DNA of 64,000 nt from Halalkalicoccus jeotgali B3. Its GTDB lineage: Archaea > Halobacteriota > Halobacteria > Halobacteriales > Halalkalicoccaceae. The position numbers and the translations under genes are program-made. Each line of letters opens with the position of its first letter. Within the stretch, counting starts at the first letter, position 1. The notes below the pieces were generated by a model. That model saw nothing but the letters and a program-made list of their open reading frames with translations, searched no databases and was not told the origin of the DNA. The stretch spans positions 2,618,468-2,682,467 of the forward strand of contig NC_014297.1 of assembly GCF_000196895.1 (NCBI RefSeq). The letters run 5' to 3'. This document shows positions 32,585 through 41,376 of this stretch, piece by piece.

Positions 32585-34333
32585 ATGCCTGAGGACCTAA
32601 ACTGGGCCGTCGGCGGGGAAGCCGGCGACGGGATCGATTCGACGGGGAAGATCTTCGCCCAGGCTCTCTCACGGGCTGGACGGCACGTCTTCACATCCAA
32701 GGACTTCGCCTCGCGGATCCGCGGCGGGTACACCGCCTACAAGATCCGCACGTCGGTGGACGAACTCAACAGTGTCGTCGACCGGCTCGACATTCTCGTT
32801 GCGCTGACCCAGCGTACCATCGACGAGAACCTCGACGAACTCCACGAGGACAGCGTCGTCATCTACGACGGCGAGCGCTCGTGGGACGCGGAGGTCCCCG
32901 ACGAACAGATCGACCTCGACGTCCCCCTGAAATCGCTCGCCGAGGACGCCGGCGGGGCGATCATGCAGAACGTCGTCGCGCTCGGGGCGGCCTGCGAGGT
33001 CGCGGGCTTCCCGATCGAACACTTAGACAGCGCCCTAGAGAAGCGCTTCGGCGACAAGGGCCAGAAGCTCGTCGACAACAACCAAGAGGCTGCCCGGAAG
33101 GGGCGCGATTACGTCCAGGAGAACTACGATCACGACTTCGGCTACAGCCTCGACACCACCGACAACGACTACGTCCTGCTCAACGGCGACGAGGCGATCG
33201 GCATGGGTGCGCTCGTCGGTGGCTGTCGTTTTTATGCAGGGTATCCCATCACGCCCGCGACGAACGTAATGGAGTACCTCACCGGTCGGATCGACAACTA
33301 CGGCGGCACCGTCGTGCAGGCCGAGGACGAACTCTCCGCGATCAACATGGCGCTGGGCGCCGCGCGCGCGGGGGCCCGGTCGATGACCGCGACCTCGGGT
33401 CCGGGGATCGACCTGATGACCGAGACGTTCGGGTTGATCGCCACCAGCGAGACCCCGATCGTCATCGCCGACGTGATGCGCTCGGGCCCCTCGACGGGGA
33501 TGCCGACGAAACAAGAACAGGGCGACCTGAACATGACGCTGTACGGTGGCCACGGCGAGATTCCGCGGTTCGTCCTCGCACCGACTACCATCGCCGAGTG
33601 TTTCCACAAGACCATCGAAGCGTTCAACCTCGCCGAGAAGTACCAGACCCCCGTCTACCTCGTTTCTGACCTGGCGATGGCCGTCACCGAGCAGACGTTC
33701 TCGCCCGAGGAGTTCGACATGGACGAAGTCGAGATCGACCGCGGTAAGGTCGTCGACGAGGACTCCATCGACCAGTACCTCGACGAACAGGGCCGATTCC
33801 AGCCCCACTACGACGCCGCCGACGGCGTCAGTCCCCGGGCGTTCCCCGGCACCGAGCAGGGCGCACACATGACCACCGGCCTCGAACACGACGAACTGGG
33901 CCGGCGCACAGAGGACACCGACGAGCGGGTCCAGCAGGTCGACAAACGGAACCGGAAGGTCGAAACCGCCCAGAACGAGGAGGATTGGTCGCCCCGGGAG
34001 TTCGGCGACGAAGACGCCGAGAACCTCGTGTTGACGTGGGGTTCGAACGAGGGTGCAATCAGGGAAGCGATGCAGGACCTCGACGTCGACGTGCGGCTCA
34101 TCTCGGTGCCGTACATGTTCCCGCGGCCGGACCTGACCGAGGCGGTCGAGGCGGCCGAAAAGACCGTGGTCGTCGAGTGTAACGCGACCGGGCAGTTCGC
34201 CGACGTCGTCGAGCGCGACACCCTTACACGGGTCGAGCGCATCAACAAGTACAACGGGGTTCGGTTCAACGCGGACGAACTCGCAGAGCGGATCACGGAG
34301 ACGTTCGCGGCCGAATCGGAGGCGAAAGCATGA
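32585..34333 (+). CDS. korA: 2-oxoacid:ferredoxin oxidoreductase, alpha subunit
   Basis: A 582-residue subunit with the gamma domain fused at the N-terminus (residues about 1-190: WAVGGEAGDGIDSTGKIFAQ, ASRIRGGYTAYKIR) and the alpha domain after it (GDEAIGMGALVGGCRFYAGYPITPATNVMEYL, then GPGIDLMTETFGL). This layout is that of archaeal and actinobacterial 2-oxoglutarate ferredoxin oxidoreductases. The enzyme oxidatively decarboxylates a 2-oxoacid to its acyl-CoA with reduction of ferredoxin. 2-oxoglutarate is likely but pyruvate cannot be excluded. It overlaps korB by four bases. Confidence 0.92.
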   Translation: MPEDLNWAVGGEAGDGIDSTGKIFAQALSRAGRHVFTSKDFASRIRGGYTAYKIRTSVDELNSVVDRLDILVALTQRTIDENLDELHEDSVVIYDGERSWDAEVPDEQIDLDVPLKSLAEDAGGAIMQNVVALGAACEVAGFPIEHLDSALEKRFGDKGQKLVDNNQEAARKGRDYVQENYDHDFGYSLDTTDNDYVLLNGDEAIGMGALVGGCRFYAGYPITPATNVMEYLTGRIDNYGGTVVQAEDELSAINMALGAARAGARSMTATSGPGIDLMTETFGLIATSETPIVIADVMRSGPSTGMPTKQEQGDLNMTLYGGHGEIPRFVLAPTTIAECFHKTIEAFNLAEKYQTPVYLVSDLAMAVTEQTFSPEEFDMDEVEIDRGKVVDEDSIDQYLDEQGRFQPHYDAADGVSPRAFPGTEQGAHMTTGLEHDELGRRTEDTDERVQQVDKRNRKVETAQNEEDWSPREFGDEDAENLVLTWGSNEGAIREAMQDLDVDVRLISVPYMFPRPDLTEAVEAAEKTVVVECNATGQFADVVERDTLTRVERINKYNGVRFNADELAERITETFAAESEAKA

Positions 34334-35193
34334 GCTCTCAGGCACACTTCACCGACTTCAAGTCGGACAAGCAACCCACGTGGTGTCCCGGCTGTGGCGA
34401 CTTCGGGACGATGAACGGCATGATGAAGGCGCTCGCGAACACGGGCAACACCCCCGACGACACCTTCATCTGCGCCGGTATCGGCTGCTCGGGCAAGATC
34501 GGCACGTACATGCACTCGTATGCGCTCCACGGCGTCCACGGGCGAGCGCTGCCGGTCGGAACGGGAGTGAAGCTCGCCAACCCCGACCTCGAAGTGATGG
34601 TCGCGGGTGGGGACGGCGACGGTTACTCCATCGGCGCGGGTCACTTCATCCACGCCGTGCGCCGGAACGTCGACATGACCTACGTCGTCATGGACAACCG
34701 GATCTACGGGCTGACGAAAGGCCAGTTCTCGCCGACGAGCCGCGAGGAGTTCGAGACCTCGACCTCACCCGAGGGGACCAAACAGTCGCCGGTTCACCCG
34801 CTGGCGCTGGCGATGGCCGCCGGCGGCAGTTTCATCGCCCAGTCCTTCTCCTCGGACGCGATGCGTCACACCGAGATCATCGAGCAGGCCATCGAACACG
34901 ACGGCTTCTCGCTGGTCAACACCTACAGCCCCTGCGTGACGTTCAACGACGTCGACACCTACGACTTCTTCCGGGATTCGCTGGTCGACCTCGACGAGGA
35001 GGACCACGACCCCACCGACTACGATCAGGCACGCCAGAAGATCATGGACTTCGATAACATCTATCAGGGTGTGCTCTATCAGGACGACGACAGCGTCGGC
35101 TATGAGAAGCGCCTCGGTATCGAGGAGCCGATGAATGAGATCCCCGAGGGCGCCCCCGAGGGTGCGATGGACCTCGTCCGCGAGTTCTACTAA
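34330..35193 (+). CDS. korB: 2-oxoacid:ferredoxin oxidoreductase, beta subunit
   Basis: A 287-residue subunit carrying thiamine diphosphate and a [4Fe-4S] cluster. PTWCPGCGDFG (12 residues after a short start) and CAGIGCSGKIG supply cluster cysteines, and the TPP/Mg motif is VAGGDGDGYSIGAGHFIHA followed by MDNRIYGLTKGQFSPTS. A further Cys lies in YSPCVTFN. Length and domain order fit KorB/PorB. It completes a two-gene operon with korA. Confidence 0.94.
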   Translation: MSSQAHFTDFKSDKQPTWCPGCGDFGTMNGMMKALANTGNTPDDTFICAGIGCSGKIGTYMHSYALHGVHGRALPVGTGVKLANPDLEVMVAGGDGDGYSIGAGHFIHAVRRNVDMTYVVMDNRIYGLTKGQFSPTSREEFETSTSPEGTKQSPVHPLALAMAAGGSFIAQSFSSDAMRHTEIIEQAIEHDGFSLVNTYSPCVTFNDVDTYDFFRDSLVDLDEEDHDPTDYDQARQKIMDFDNIYQGVLYQDDDSVGYEKRLGIEEPMNEIPEGAPEGAMDLVREFY

Positions 35194-35348
35194 GTACTCA
35201 AGGCGGGTCGGTGGCGGGAAGAGCGCGATCGGCTCGCGCGGGGCGTGTCCGTCGCCCGCCATTCCGTCGTCTCCGTCAGGTCGTGTCCGGGACGTGTCAA
35301 CGCAAGTATTACCACCCATTTTTATGAGACCGTCGTCTAGCCGGTGGC
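35194..35348 (+). promoter_or_regulatory. korB-ggr intergenic: long-range hairpin and promoter
   Basis: GGCGGG (35213-35218) can pair with CCCGCC (35255-35260), enclosing GCGCGA/TCGCGC (35223-35228 with 35234-35239): a two-stem structure after korB. Further on, CATTTTTATG (35317-35326) is a good TATA box about 27 bases before the ATG at 35349, implying a leaderless transcript for the reductase gene. Confidence 0.5.
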
Positions 35349-36713
35349 ATGAGCGAATCGTACGACATCGTCGTCGTCGGGGGCGGCACCGCGGGTGCGT
35401 TCGCCGCCGCGACGGCCGCTGGCAACGGTCTCTCGACGGTCCTCATCGAGCGTAAATCTCGAGAGGAGGCGGGCCACATCGCCTGCGGGGACGCCATCAA
35501 GGGAAAGAGCACGTTCCCGGACGTGATGGATCTGGAGTACCTGCGCGAGGAGTCCTTTACGAACCAGAACATCCGGCGGGCACGCTTCGAGAACCCCCGC
35601 GGCGGGGAGATCGACATCGAGTTCGACCAGGCGGGGTCGGTACTGGACCGCAAACGCTACGGCGAGGTCATCCTCGAAGAGGCCGAACGCATCGGCGCGG
35701 AGATCCACTACGACACGGTCGTCCAGGACGTCCGTCAGGACGAGGGCCGGATCACGGGCGTCCGGGCGAAACGAAAGGGCGAGGTCCGCGAGTACGACGC
35801 CGAGATCACGGTCGACGGGGCGGGGGCGCTCTCGATCCTCCAGGACAAGGCCGACCTCTCTGCGGCGACCTTCGACACCAACGTCACCTACTCGCAGTTC
35901 TGTTCTGCCTACCGCGAGATCGTCCACGTCGAAGAAGAAGTCGAGTGGAAGGACGCGATCGTCTTCAAGCCGACCGAGGAACTGGGTTATCTCTGGTACT
36001 TCCCGCGATCGGGCACCGAGATCAACGTGGGACTGGGCTTTCAGATGAACAAGCCCCCGATGGAACTCGTCGAGGTCCTCAAACGGGATATGGCGACCCG
36101 CCCGGAGTTCGAAGGCGCCACCGTCGAGGACAAACTCGGCGCCGCACTCCCGACCAGACGGCCCTACGATTCGGCGGTCGCCCCCGGGTTCATGGCCGTC
36201 GGCGATTCGGCCGGCCACGTCAACCCCACCACCGGTGGCGGGATCCCCGGGGCGGCAAAGGCGGGGTACTGGGCCGCCCAGCAGGCCATCGAGGCCATCG
36301 GCGAGGGCGATACGGGCGAGGCGGCACTCTGGGAGTACAATCGAAAGGTGATGACCGACTTCGGCAAGCGCTTTGCCGCGATCGATCTGTACAACATCTG
36401 GGGTGGCGCCCACGAGGTCGGGGAGCTCGTCGACGTCGTCTCGTCGATTCCGGGCCAGCAACTCGCCGACGCGATCGGGAAAAGCGGCACCTCCTCGATG
36501 GACATCGGGCTAAAGGTGAAGACGCTTATCAAGACGTTCGGTCACTGGGATCTACTGTACGAACTGTATCGCGTCCAGGACCGTGCGGCGACGCTCAGGG
36601 ACCACTACGACGCCTATCCGAGCACGCCGGTGGCCTTCGAAGGGTGGCGCTCCCAGCGCGATCGCGTCCTCGATGAGGTCTACGAGATCAGCGGCGCACA
36701 GCCGAAGTACTAG
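35349..36713 (+). CDS. Geranylgeranyl reductase family flavoprotein
   Basis: A 454-residue FAD protein of the geranylgeranyl reductase family. The Rossmann motif YDIVVVGGGTAGAFAA is at the N-terminus, the substrate-channel Cys lies in GHIACGDAIKG near residue 43, and the second FAD motif GFMAVGDSAGHVNPTTGGGI is at about residues 280-299. The best-known archaeal member saturates the geranylgeranyl chains of membrane ether lipids (digeranylgeranylglycerophospholipid reductase), which is the likely role. Other members act on menaquinone side chains. Confidence 0.88.
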   Translation: MSESYDIVVVGGGTAGAFAAATAAGNGLSTVLIERKSREEAGHIACGDAIKGKSTFPDVMDLEYLREESFTNQNIRRARFENPRGGEIDIEFDQAGSVLDRKRYGEVILEEAERIGAEIHYDTVVQDVRQDEGRITGVRAKRKGEVREYDAEITVDGAGALSILQDKADLSAATFDTNVTYSQFCSAYREIVHVEEEVEWKDAIVFKPTEELGYLWYFPRSGTEINVGLGFQMNKPPMELVEVLKRDMATRPEFEGATVEDKLGAALPTRRPYDSAVAPGFMAVGDSAGHVNPTTGGGIPGAAKAGYWAAQQAIEAIGEGDTGEAALWEYNRKVMTDFGKRFAAIDLYNIWGGAHEVGELVDVVSSIPGQQLADAIGKSGTSSMDIGLKVKTLIKTFGHWDLLYELYRVQDRAATLRDHYDAYPSTPVAFEGWRSQRDRVLDEVYEISGAQPKY

Positions 36714-36807
36714 TAGCGGGTGCCGGGCCACTCCCCGTCCCGCTTCCGCCGGTGGCCCGGACGAGGGCGACCGGATCATACTACACCGCCGAGTGCATAG
36801 GGGGCCC

Positions 36808-37191
36808 ATGCGCTTCGATCACGCCGGCATCGCGACCGACGACGCCGAGGGGTTGATGGACGTATTCGAGACCGCCTTCGACGCGTCACTCGTCCACGAA
36901 GAGACCTTCGAGGGGATGGACGTGCGATTTCTCGATCTGGGAAACGGCTTTTTCGAACTACTGGAGCCCCGAGACGACGGGCCGATCGGGACGTACCTCG
37001 AGCGAAACGGACCGGGAATCCACCACCTCGCACTCGAAACCGACGACGCCGAACGCGCACTCGAGCGTGCCCGCGAGGCCGATATCGACCCCATCGACGA
37101 GGAACCACGGCAGGGGGCGTGGGGCCACGACGTGGCCTTCCTGCACCCGAAATCGACGGGCGGCGTACTGATCGAGTTCGTCGAGCACTGA
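36808..37191 (+). CDS. mce: Methylmalonyl-CoA epimerase
   Basis: A 127-residue glyoxalase-fold protein. Metal ligands are in FDHAGIATDD (His4), IHHLALET (about residue 73) and the C-terminal VLIEF (Glu), in the order expected for the epimerase that interconverts (R)- and (S)-methylmalonyl-CoA. In haloarchaea this serves propionate/methylaspartate-type pathways. The mutase genes are not in the window. Its stop abuts the convergent acetyltransferase gene. Confidence 0.85.
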   Translation: MRFDHAGIATDDAEGLMDVFETAFDASLVHEETFEGMDVRFLDLGNGFFELLEPRDDGPIGTYLERNGPGIHHLALETDDAERALERAREADIDPIDEEPRQGAWGHDVAFLHPKSTGGVLIEFVEH

Positions 37192-37746
37192 TCAGTCGAC
37201 GTCCTTGAGGACCCGCGCCGGATTCCCGCCGACGAGCGCGCCCGCCGGTACGTCCTCGGTGACGACCGCGCCCGAGGCGATCACCGACCCGTCGCCGACA
37301 CTTACACCCGAATTGAGCACCGCCCGTCCGCCGATCCAGACGTCGTCCCCGACCGTGACCGGCGCGCCGGATTCGAGACCGGCGGCGCGCTCCTCGGCGT
37401 CGAGCGGGTGGGTCGCGGTGTAGACGTGGACGCCCGGCCCGAGCAGGCACCTCGTCCCGAACTCGACCCGGCGGACGTCCAGGATCACGCAGTCGAAGTT
37501 CGCGTAGAAGTTCTCGCCGACGTGGACGTTGTAGCCGTAGTCGCAGCGAATGGGCGGCTCGACGGTGGCGTCCTCGACGGAGCCGAACAGCTCCTCCAAG
37601 AGCCGCTCGCGCCGGTCGGACTCGGTCGCCGTGGTCCGGTTGTACTTGCGGGTGAGTTCGCGGGCGTGCTGGCGCTCGGCGACGAGTTCGGAGTCGCTCG
37701 CGTCGTAGGGCTCACCCCGAAGCATCCGCTCCTTCTCGCTGGTCAT
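37192..37746 (-). CDS. Maltose/galactoside O-acetyltransferase-like protein
   Basis: A 184-residue left-handed beta-helix acetyltransferase. The N-terminal MTSEKERMLRGEPYDASD is the Mac domain typical of maltose/galactoside O-acetyltransferases. Hexapeptide repeats run from about residue 65 (YGYNVHVGENFYANFDCVIL) to 180, with the catalytic His in YTATHPLDAEER and the closing GNPARVLKDVD. It transfers acetyl from acetyl-CoA to a sugar hydroxyl; the acceptor is unknown. Confidence 0.9.
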   Translation of the reverse strand: MTSEKERMLRGEPYDASDSELVAERQHARELTRKYNRTTATESDRRERLLEELFGSVEDATVEPPIRCDYGYNVHVGENFYANFDCVILDVRRVEFGTRCLLGPGVHVYTATHPLDAEERAAGLESGAPVTVGDDVWIGGRAVLNSGVSVGDGSVIASGAVVTEDVPAGALVGGNPARVLKDVD

Positions 37747-37876
37747 GGCTTTTCATCGAGCGCTCGCCCGAATACGAGTTGCTGTTCGAGCTATCGTCGG
37801 GCGGCTTTTTCGAGGGAGATTCTGGCAGGGTTCGAGCGAATGCAGTGAACGAGAACCCCTGTGAAAAGGTCCGCGT
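37747..37876. other. 130-base gap between fusA and the acetyltransferase gene
   Basis: Holds a GAGCGAA-N6-GAACGAG direct-repeat element (37834-37853) similar to one at 40148-40167, and a run of five T residues at 37806-37810. The acetyltransferase promoter must lie here, but no clear TATA box is seen. Confidence 0.35.
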
Positions 37877-40066
37877 CTAGAAGTAGTCGATCGACTCGGG
37901 CAGTTCGAGCTTCATGCCCTTTCGCTCGCGGATCTCCATGATCGTCTCGCGCTGGAGACTGTCGGACATCACGCGGAAGCCGGCGTTCTCGGTGTTCCAC
38001 GAGGCGCGACCCTCGGTCGCGCTGCGGATGTCCGAGGAGAAGCCGATCATCTCGTCAACGGGGGCGATCCCCTCGATGACCATCAGATCGCCCTCCTGGT
38101 ACATGTCGTCGACGCGACCACGGCGACCCTGGATCTCGCCGCTTGCCGAGCCCATGTGTTCGCTGGGAACGTCGATGCGGACGTCCTGGATGGGTTCGAG
38201 CAGCGCGACCTGGCCGGCGATGAGCGAGCGGTGGACCGCACGGCGCACCGCGGGGATGACCTGTGCGGGGCCGCGGTGGATGGTGTCCTCGTGGAGTCGA
38301 GCGTCGTTCAGGCGCAGCAACGTACCCTGAACGGGCTCGCCCGCAAGCGGCCCCTCGTCGAGGGCCTCTTCGAGACCCTCGATAACGAGCTCCATCGTCT
38401 CGTTGAGGTGCTGAATCCCTTTCGTGTCGTCGATGAGGACGTTGGTGCCGAAGATGTGCTCGACGTTCTGGGAGGTGTCCTTGTCCATGCCCGCCTCCTG
38501 GAGGGCCTCACGGCGCTCCTGTTCGGGCATGTCCATCGAGACCTCGCCCAGACGGATCTGGTCGACGATGTCCTCCGAGAGGGGTTCGGCGGTGAGGTAG
38601 AACCGGTTGTGGCGGTTCGGCGAGATACCTTCGACGGTGTCGGTCGCCCCGCGGATCGCCTCGCGGTAGACGACGATCGGCTCACCGGTGTTGACCGGGA
38701 TCCCCTGGTTGCGCTCGATGCGCTGGGTGATCACTTCGAGGTGGAGTTCGCCCTGCCCCGAGATGAGGTGCTCGCCGGTGTCCTCGTTGATCGTGATCTG
38801 GATCGTGGGGTCCTCCTTCGAGACCTGCCGGAGCGTCTCGATGAGTTTGGGCAGATCGTCCATGCTCTTTGCCTCCACGCTCTTGGTGATGACGGGCTCG
38901 GAGATGTGCTCGATCGACTCGAAGGGCGTCATCTCCACGCCGGAGACCGTCGAACCGGCGATGGCGTCGCGAAGCCCGGTGACGGCGGCGATGTTCCCGG
39001 CGGGAACGCGCTCGACTTCCTCTCGCTCGCCGCCCATGAACAGGCCGACGTTCTGGATGCGGTTCTTACCCGCAGTTCCCGAAACGTACAGCTCCTGGCC
39101 CTTCTCGAGCGTGCCCGAGAACAGCCGCCCGGTGGCGATCTCCCCGGCGTGGGGATCCATCGAGATGTCCGTGACCATGAAGACGACCTCGCCGTCGGGG
39201 TCGACCAGCCGCATCCCTTCCGCGAGCTCGCTCTCGTCGTCGCCACGCCAGATTCGCGGTACGCGGCGGGGCTGGGCGTTGAGCGGGTTCGGGAAGTGCT
39301 CACAGACCATGTCCAGCACGACGTCCGACAGGGGCGTCCGGTCGTGGAGCTCCTGGCGGTTGTCGTTGCGTTCGAGTTCGATGATGTCGCCGAAGTCGAT
39401 GCCGGTCGCCTGCATCGAGGGCATCGAGACGCCCCACCGATACAGCGCCGAGCCGAAGGCGACGGTTCCGTCCTCGACCGAGACCGTCCAGTCCTCGTCG
39501 ATGTCGTCCATGTCATCGGTCATCCCGCGGATCAGTTCGTTGACGTCGCCGATGACCGACATGAGACGCTGTTGCATCTCCTCGGGACCTTCCTGAAGCT
39601 CGGAGATGAGCCGGTCGACCTTGTTGATGAACAGCGTCGGCTTGACGCCCTCGCGCAGCGCCTGTCGGACGACTGTTTCGGTCTGGGGCATCGCGCCCTC
39701 GACGGCGTCGACGACGACCATCGCACCGTCGACCGCGCGCATCGCGCGCGTGACGTCGCCACCGAAGTCGACGTGGCCCGGTGTGTCGATGAGGTTGATG
39801 AGATGGTTGGTGTCCTCGTACTCGTGGGTCATCGAGACGTTCGCCGCGTCGATGGTGATCCCGCGCTCCTGTTCGTCCTCTTCCGTGTCCATCATCAGCC
39901 GGGTGGCTTCGCCCTCGTCGGCGATCATGCCCGCACCGGCCAGCAGGTTGTCGGTCAGCGTCGTCTTGCCGTGATCGACGTGTGCGGCGATGGCGATGTT
40001 CCGAATGTGATCCGGGTTGTCCATCAACCGTTCACACTCCTGAACGATCTTCTTTCGTCGGCCCAT
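37877..40066 (-). CDS. fusA: Translation elongation factor EF-2
   Basis: A 729-residue archaeal/eukaryotic-type EF-2, the GTPase that drives ribosome translocation. G1 [14 protein letters not shown] is at about residues 28-41, G3 DTPGHVDFG at about 94-102, and NKVD at about 151. The domain IV tip has the diphthamide-site context [21 protein letters not shown]; the modified His corresponds to a position in the preceding segment [14 protein letters not shown]. The gene is separated from rps7-rps12 by about 6 kb of plus-strand genes, whereas these often cluster in archaea. Confidence 0.97.
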   Translation of the reverse strand: MGRRKKIVQECERLMDNPDHIRNIAIAAHVDHGKTTLTDNLLAGAGMIADEGEATRLMMDTEEDEQERGITIDAANVSMTHEYEDTNHLINLIDTPGHVDFGGDVTRAMRAVDGAMVVVDAVEGAMPQTETVVRQALREGVKPTLFINKVDRLISELQEGPEEMQQRLMSVIGDVNELIRGMTDDMDDIDEDWTVSVEDGTVAFGSALYRWGVSMPSMQATGIDFGDIIELERNDNRQELHDRTPLSDVVLDMVCEHFPNPLNAQPRRVPRIWRGDDESELAEGMRLVDPDGEVVFMVTDISMDPHAGEIATGRLFSGTLEKGQELYVSGTAGKNRIQNVGLFMGGEREEVERVPAGNIAAVTGLRDAIAGSTVSGVEMTPFESIEHISEPVITKSVEAKSMDDLPKLIETLRQVSKEDPTIQITINEDTGEHLISGQGELHLEVITQRIERNQGIPVNTGEPIVVYREAIRGATDTVEGISPNRHNRFYLTAEPLSEDIVDQIRLGEVSMDMPEQERREALQEAGMDKDTSQNVEHIFGTNVLIDDTKGIQHLNETMELVIEGLEEALDEGPLAGEPVQGTLLRLNDARLHEDTIHRGPAQVIPAVRRAVHRSLIAGQVALLEPIQDVRIDVPSEHMGSASGEIQGRRGRVDDMYQEGDLMVIEGIAPVDEMIGFSSDIRSATEGRASWNTENAGFRVMSDSLQRETIMEIRERKGMKLELPESIDYF

Positions 40067-40346
40067 TACCGTCTCCTACCGGCAGCGGGGTGAAAAGGGT
40101 AGTGTTTCGCGCGAGCGACTGCGAGCACAAAGCGGGGAGAGAGCCGCGAGCGAACGACGTGAGCGAACGGGAGCGCGTGCTCCACCCGGAGGGTTCCCCG
40201 TCGGGATCTATTTCACACGAACCGCTCCGGGCAAACCCCCTCGGAAAAGCCGCCTCGTCGGGGCTACGCCTCGCTGCCCTGCCACGGTCAGTCGAGGGCT
40301 GGCCGGGGCAACAGTCATACCCCTCGAACCCGTGGTACTGACAGAC
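40067..40346. promoter_or_regulatory. 280-base divergent region between fusA and the DUF5781-like gene
   Basis: Contains the fusA promoter (a weak BRE/TATA, CGAAACACTACCC on the minus strand at about 40098-40110), a GAGCGAA direct-repeat pair at 40148-40167 with a 13-base period, and a GC-rich stretch (about 40240-40320) with several short inverted repeats. No reading frame here is convincing. Confidence 0.35.
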
Positions 40347-41102
40347 ATGGACCTTCGAGTGACAGGTTCCGCCTCACCCTCCCCGTTTCTGAGTGCCCGC
40401 GACCGCTTCGAGACCGAATACGACCTCTCGCTTCCGGTGCGGGTCCGGATCCGCGAGGACCCCGACGAGCGAACCTGGACCGCCCACCCCGGCGAGTATC
40501 ACGTGCTCAACATCTCCCGGCAGGCCGCCACGAGCGCGATGGCCCGCGAACTCGCCCTCCACGAGTTCGCCCATATGCTTCGCAACGAGGGGGGCCACCC
40601 TTCACATACCCAGTCGACCGAGGAGGCACTCTTCCTCGCGCTCTCGGGGCGCACAGTCGAGCGCCGAAAGCTCGCACACTGCTATCAGATCGCGAACCAC
40701 ATGAAGGACATCTACGCCGACGACATCACCCTGACGCTCGGCCCGACTGACAAGCTCGTTTCCTTTCTCGAATCCGGGCTGGCGACGGCGCTTGCCGACC
40801 GTCCTGCCCCCCCGCGACCGGGGTTCGAACGGATCTCCCCGGGTTCGGATCCCGAGATCACGGTCGTCAATGCCGCCTTCGCGCTCGCGCTGGTCGAACG
40901 CCACGGCCTCGCGGACGAGGACCACCGCCTCTACGATCTGGCATACGCCGCGGCCCGCGACGCGCCGGGGGTCGGTTTCGAGTCGTTCAAGCGGCGGTTT
41001 CGGGACCTCGCGGACGACCCCGACGAGAGCGAGTACCGCAAGACGCTCGTGTCGGCGACCCGCACGTACGCTGTCGGGGATCCCACCGCGGCGGCCGACT
41101 AG
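40347..41102 (+). CDS. DUF5781-like protein with HExxH-type motif
   Basis: A 251-residue soluble protein with LALHEFAHMLRNEGGHPSHTQSTEEAL at about residues 72-98. HEFAH fits the HExxH zinc-protease motif, with a downstream Glu pair (TEEA) that might give the third ligand. The rest is helical and acidic with no membrane segment. I believe it belongs to a haloarchaeal family of unknown function. A protease role is suggested by the motif alone. I use the ATG at 40347; a GTG at 40332 would add five residues. It is divergent from fusA. Confidence 0.7.
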   Translation: MDLRVTGSASPSPFLSARDRFETEYDLSLPVRVRIREDPDERTWTAHPGEYHVLNISRQAATSAMARELALHEFAHMLRNEGGHPSHTQSTEEALFLALSGRTVERRKLAHCYQIANHMKDIYADDITLTLGPTDKLVSFLESGLATALADRPAPPRPGFERISPGSDPEITVVNAAFALALVERHGLADEDHRLYDLAYAAARDAPGVGFESFKRRFRDLADDPDESEYRKTLVSATRTYAVGDPTAAAD

Positions 41103-41376
41103 TCGGTCGTTCGCTCACGGATGGATGCGTTTTAGTGGTTGCGTGACGAACATGTCCCATGTCTGTCCACATGAACACGGTGAATCGTCCAGCAAGGGGT
41201 TTATCACGAAGGGCGTCCCAGAACTGCTACTAGAGGTGGGTAGGGATGATGACGTACACAACCATACCGTCGGGGAGCCCCCGCTGGACGCACGGCATCC
41301 TCGATAACGACACGGCGAGACCCGCACGGGCGCGATCGATCCTAATACGAGACGGCACGGACGGGCGGGCTGGCGA
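41103..41376 (+). promoter_or_regulatory. 274-base region upstream of the aglD-like gene
   Basis: TCCTAATACG at about 41339-41348 is a likely TATA box 32-36 bases before the ATG at 41377. A second TATA-like GGTTTATCAC lies near 41200. A 44-codon frame (41246-41380) ends in an ATGA overlap with the aglD-like start, but it has no family support and is more likely chance. Confidence 0.4.

Noticed and set aside
41246-41252. ATGATGA as a C box of a C/D-type guide RNA
   Set aside because: No CTGA D box at a suitable distance and no internal C'/D' boxes.
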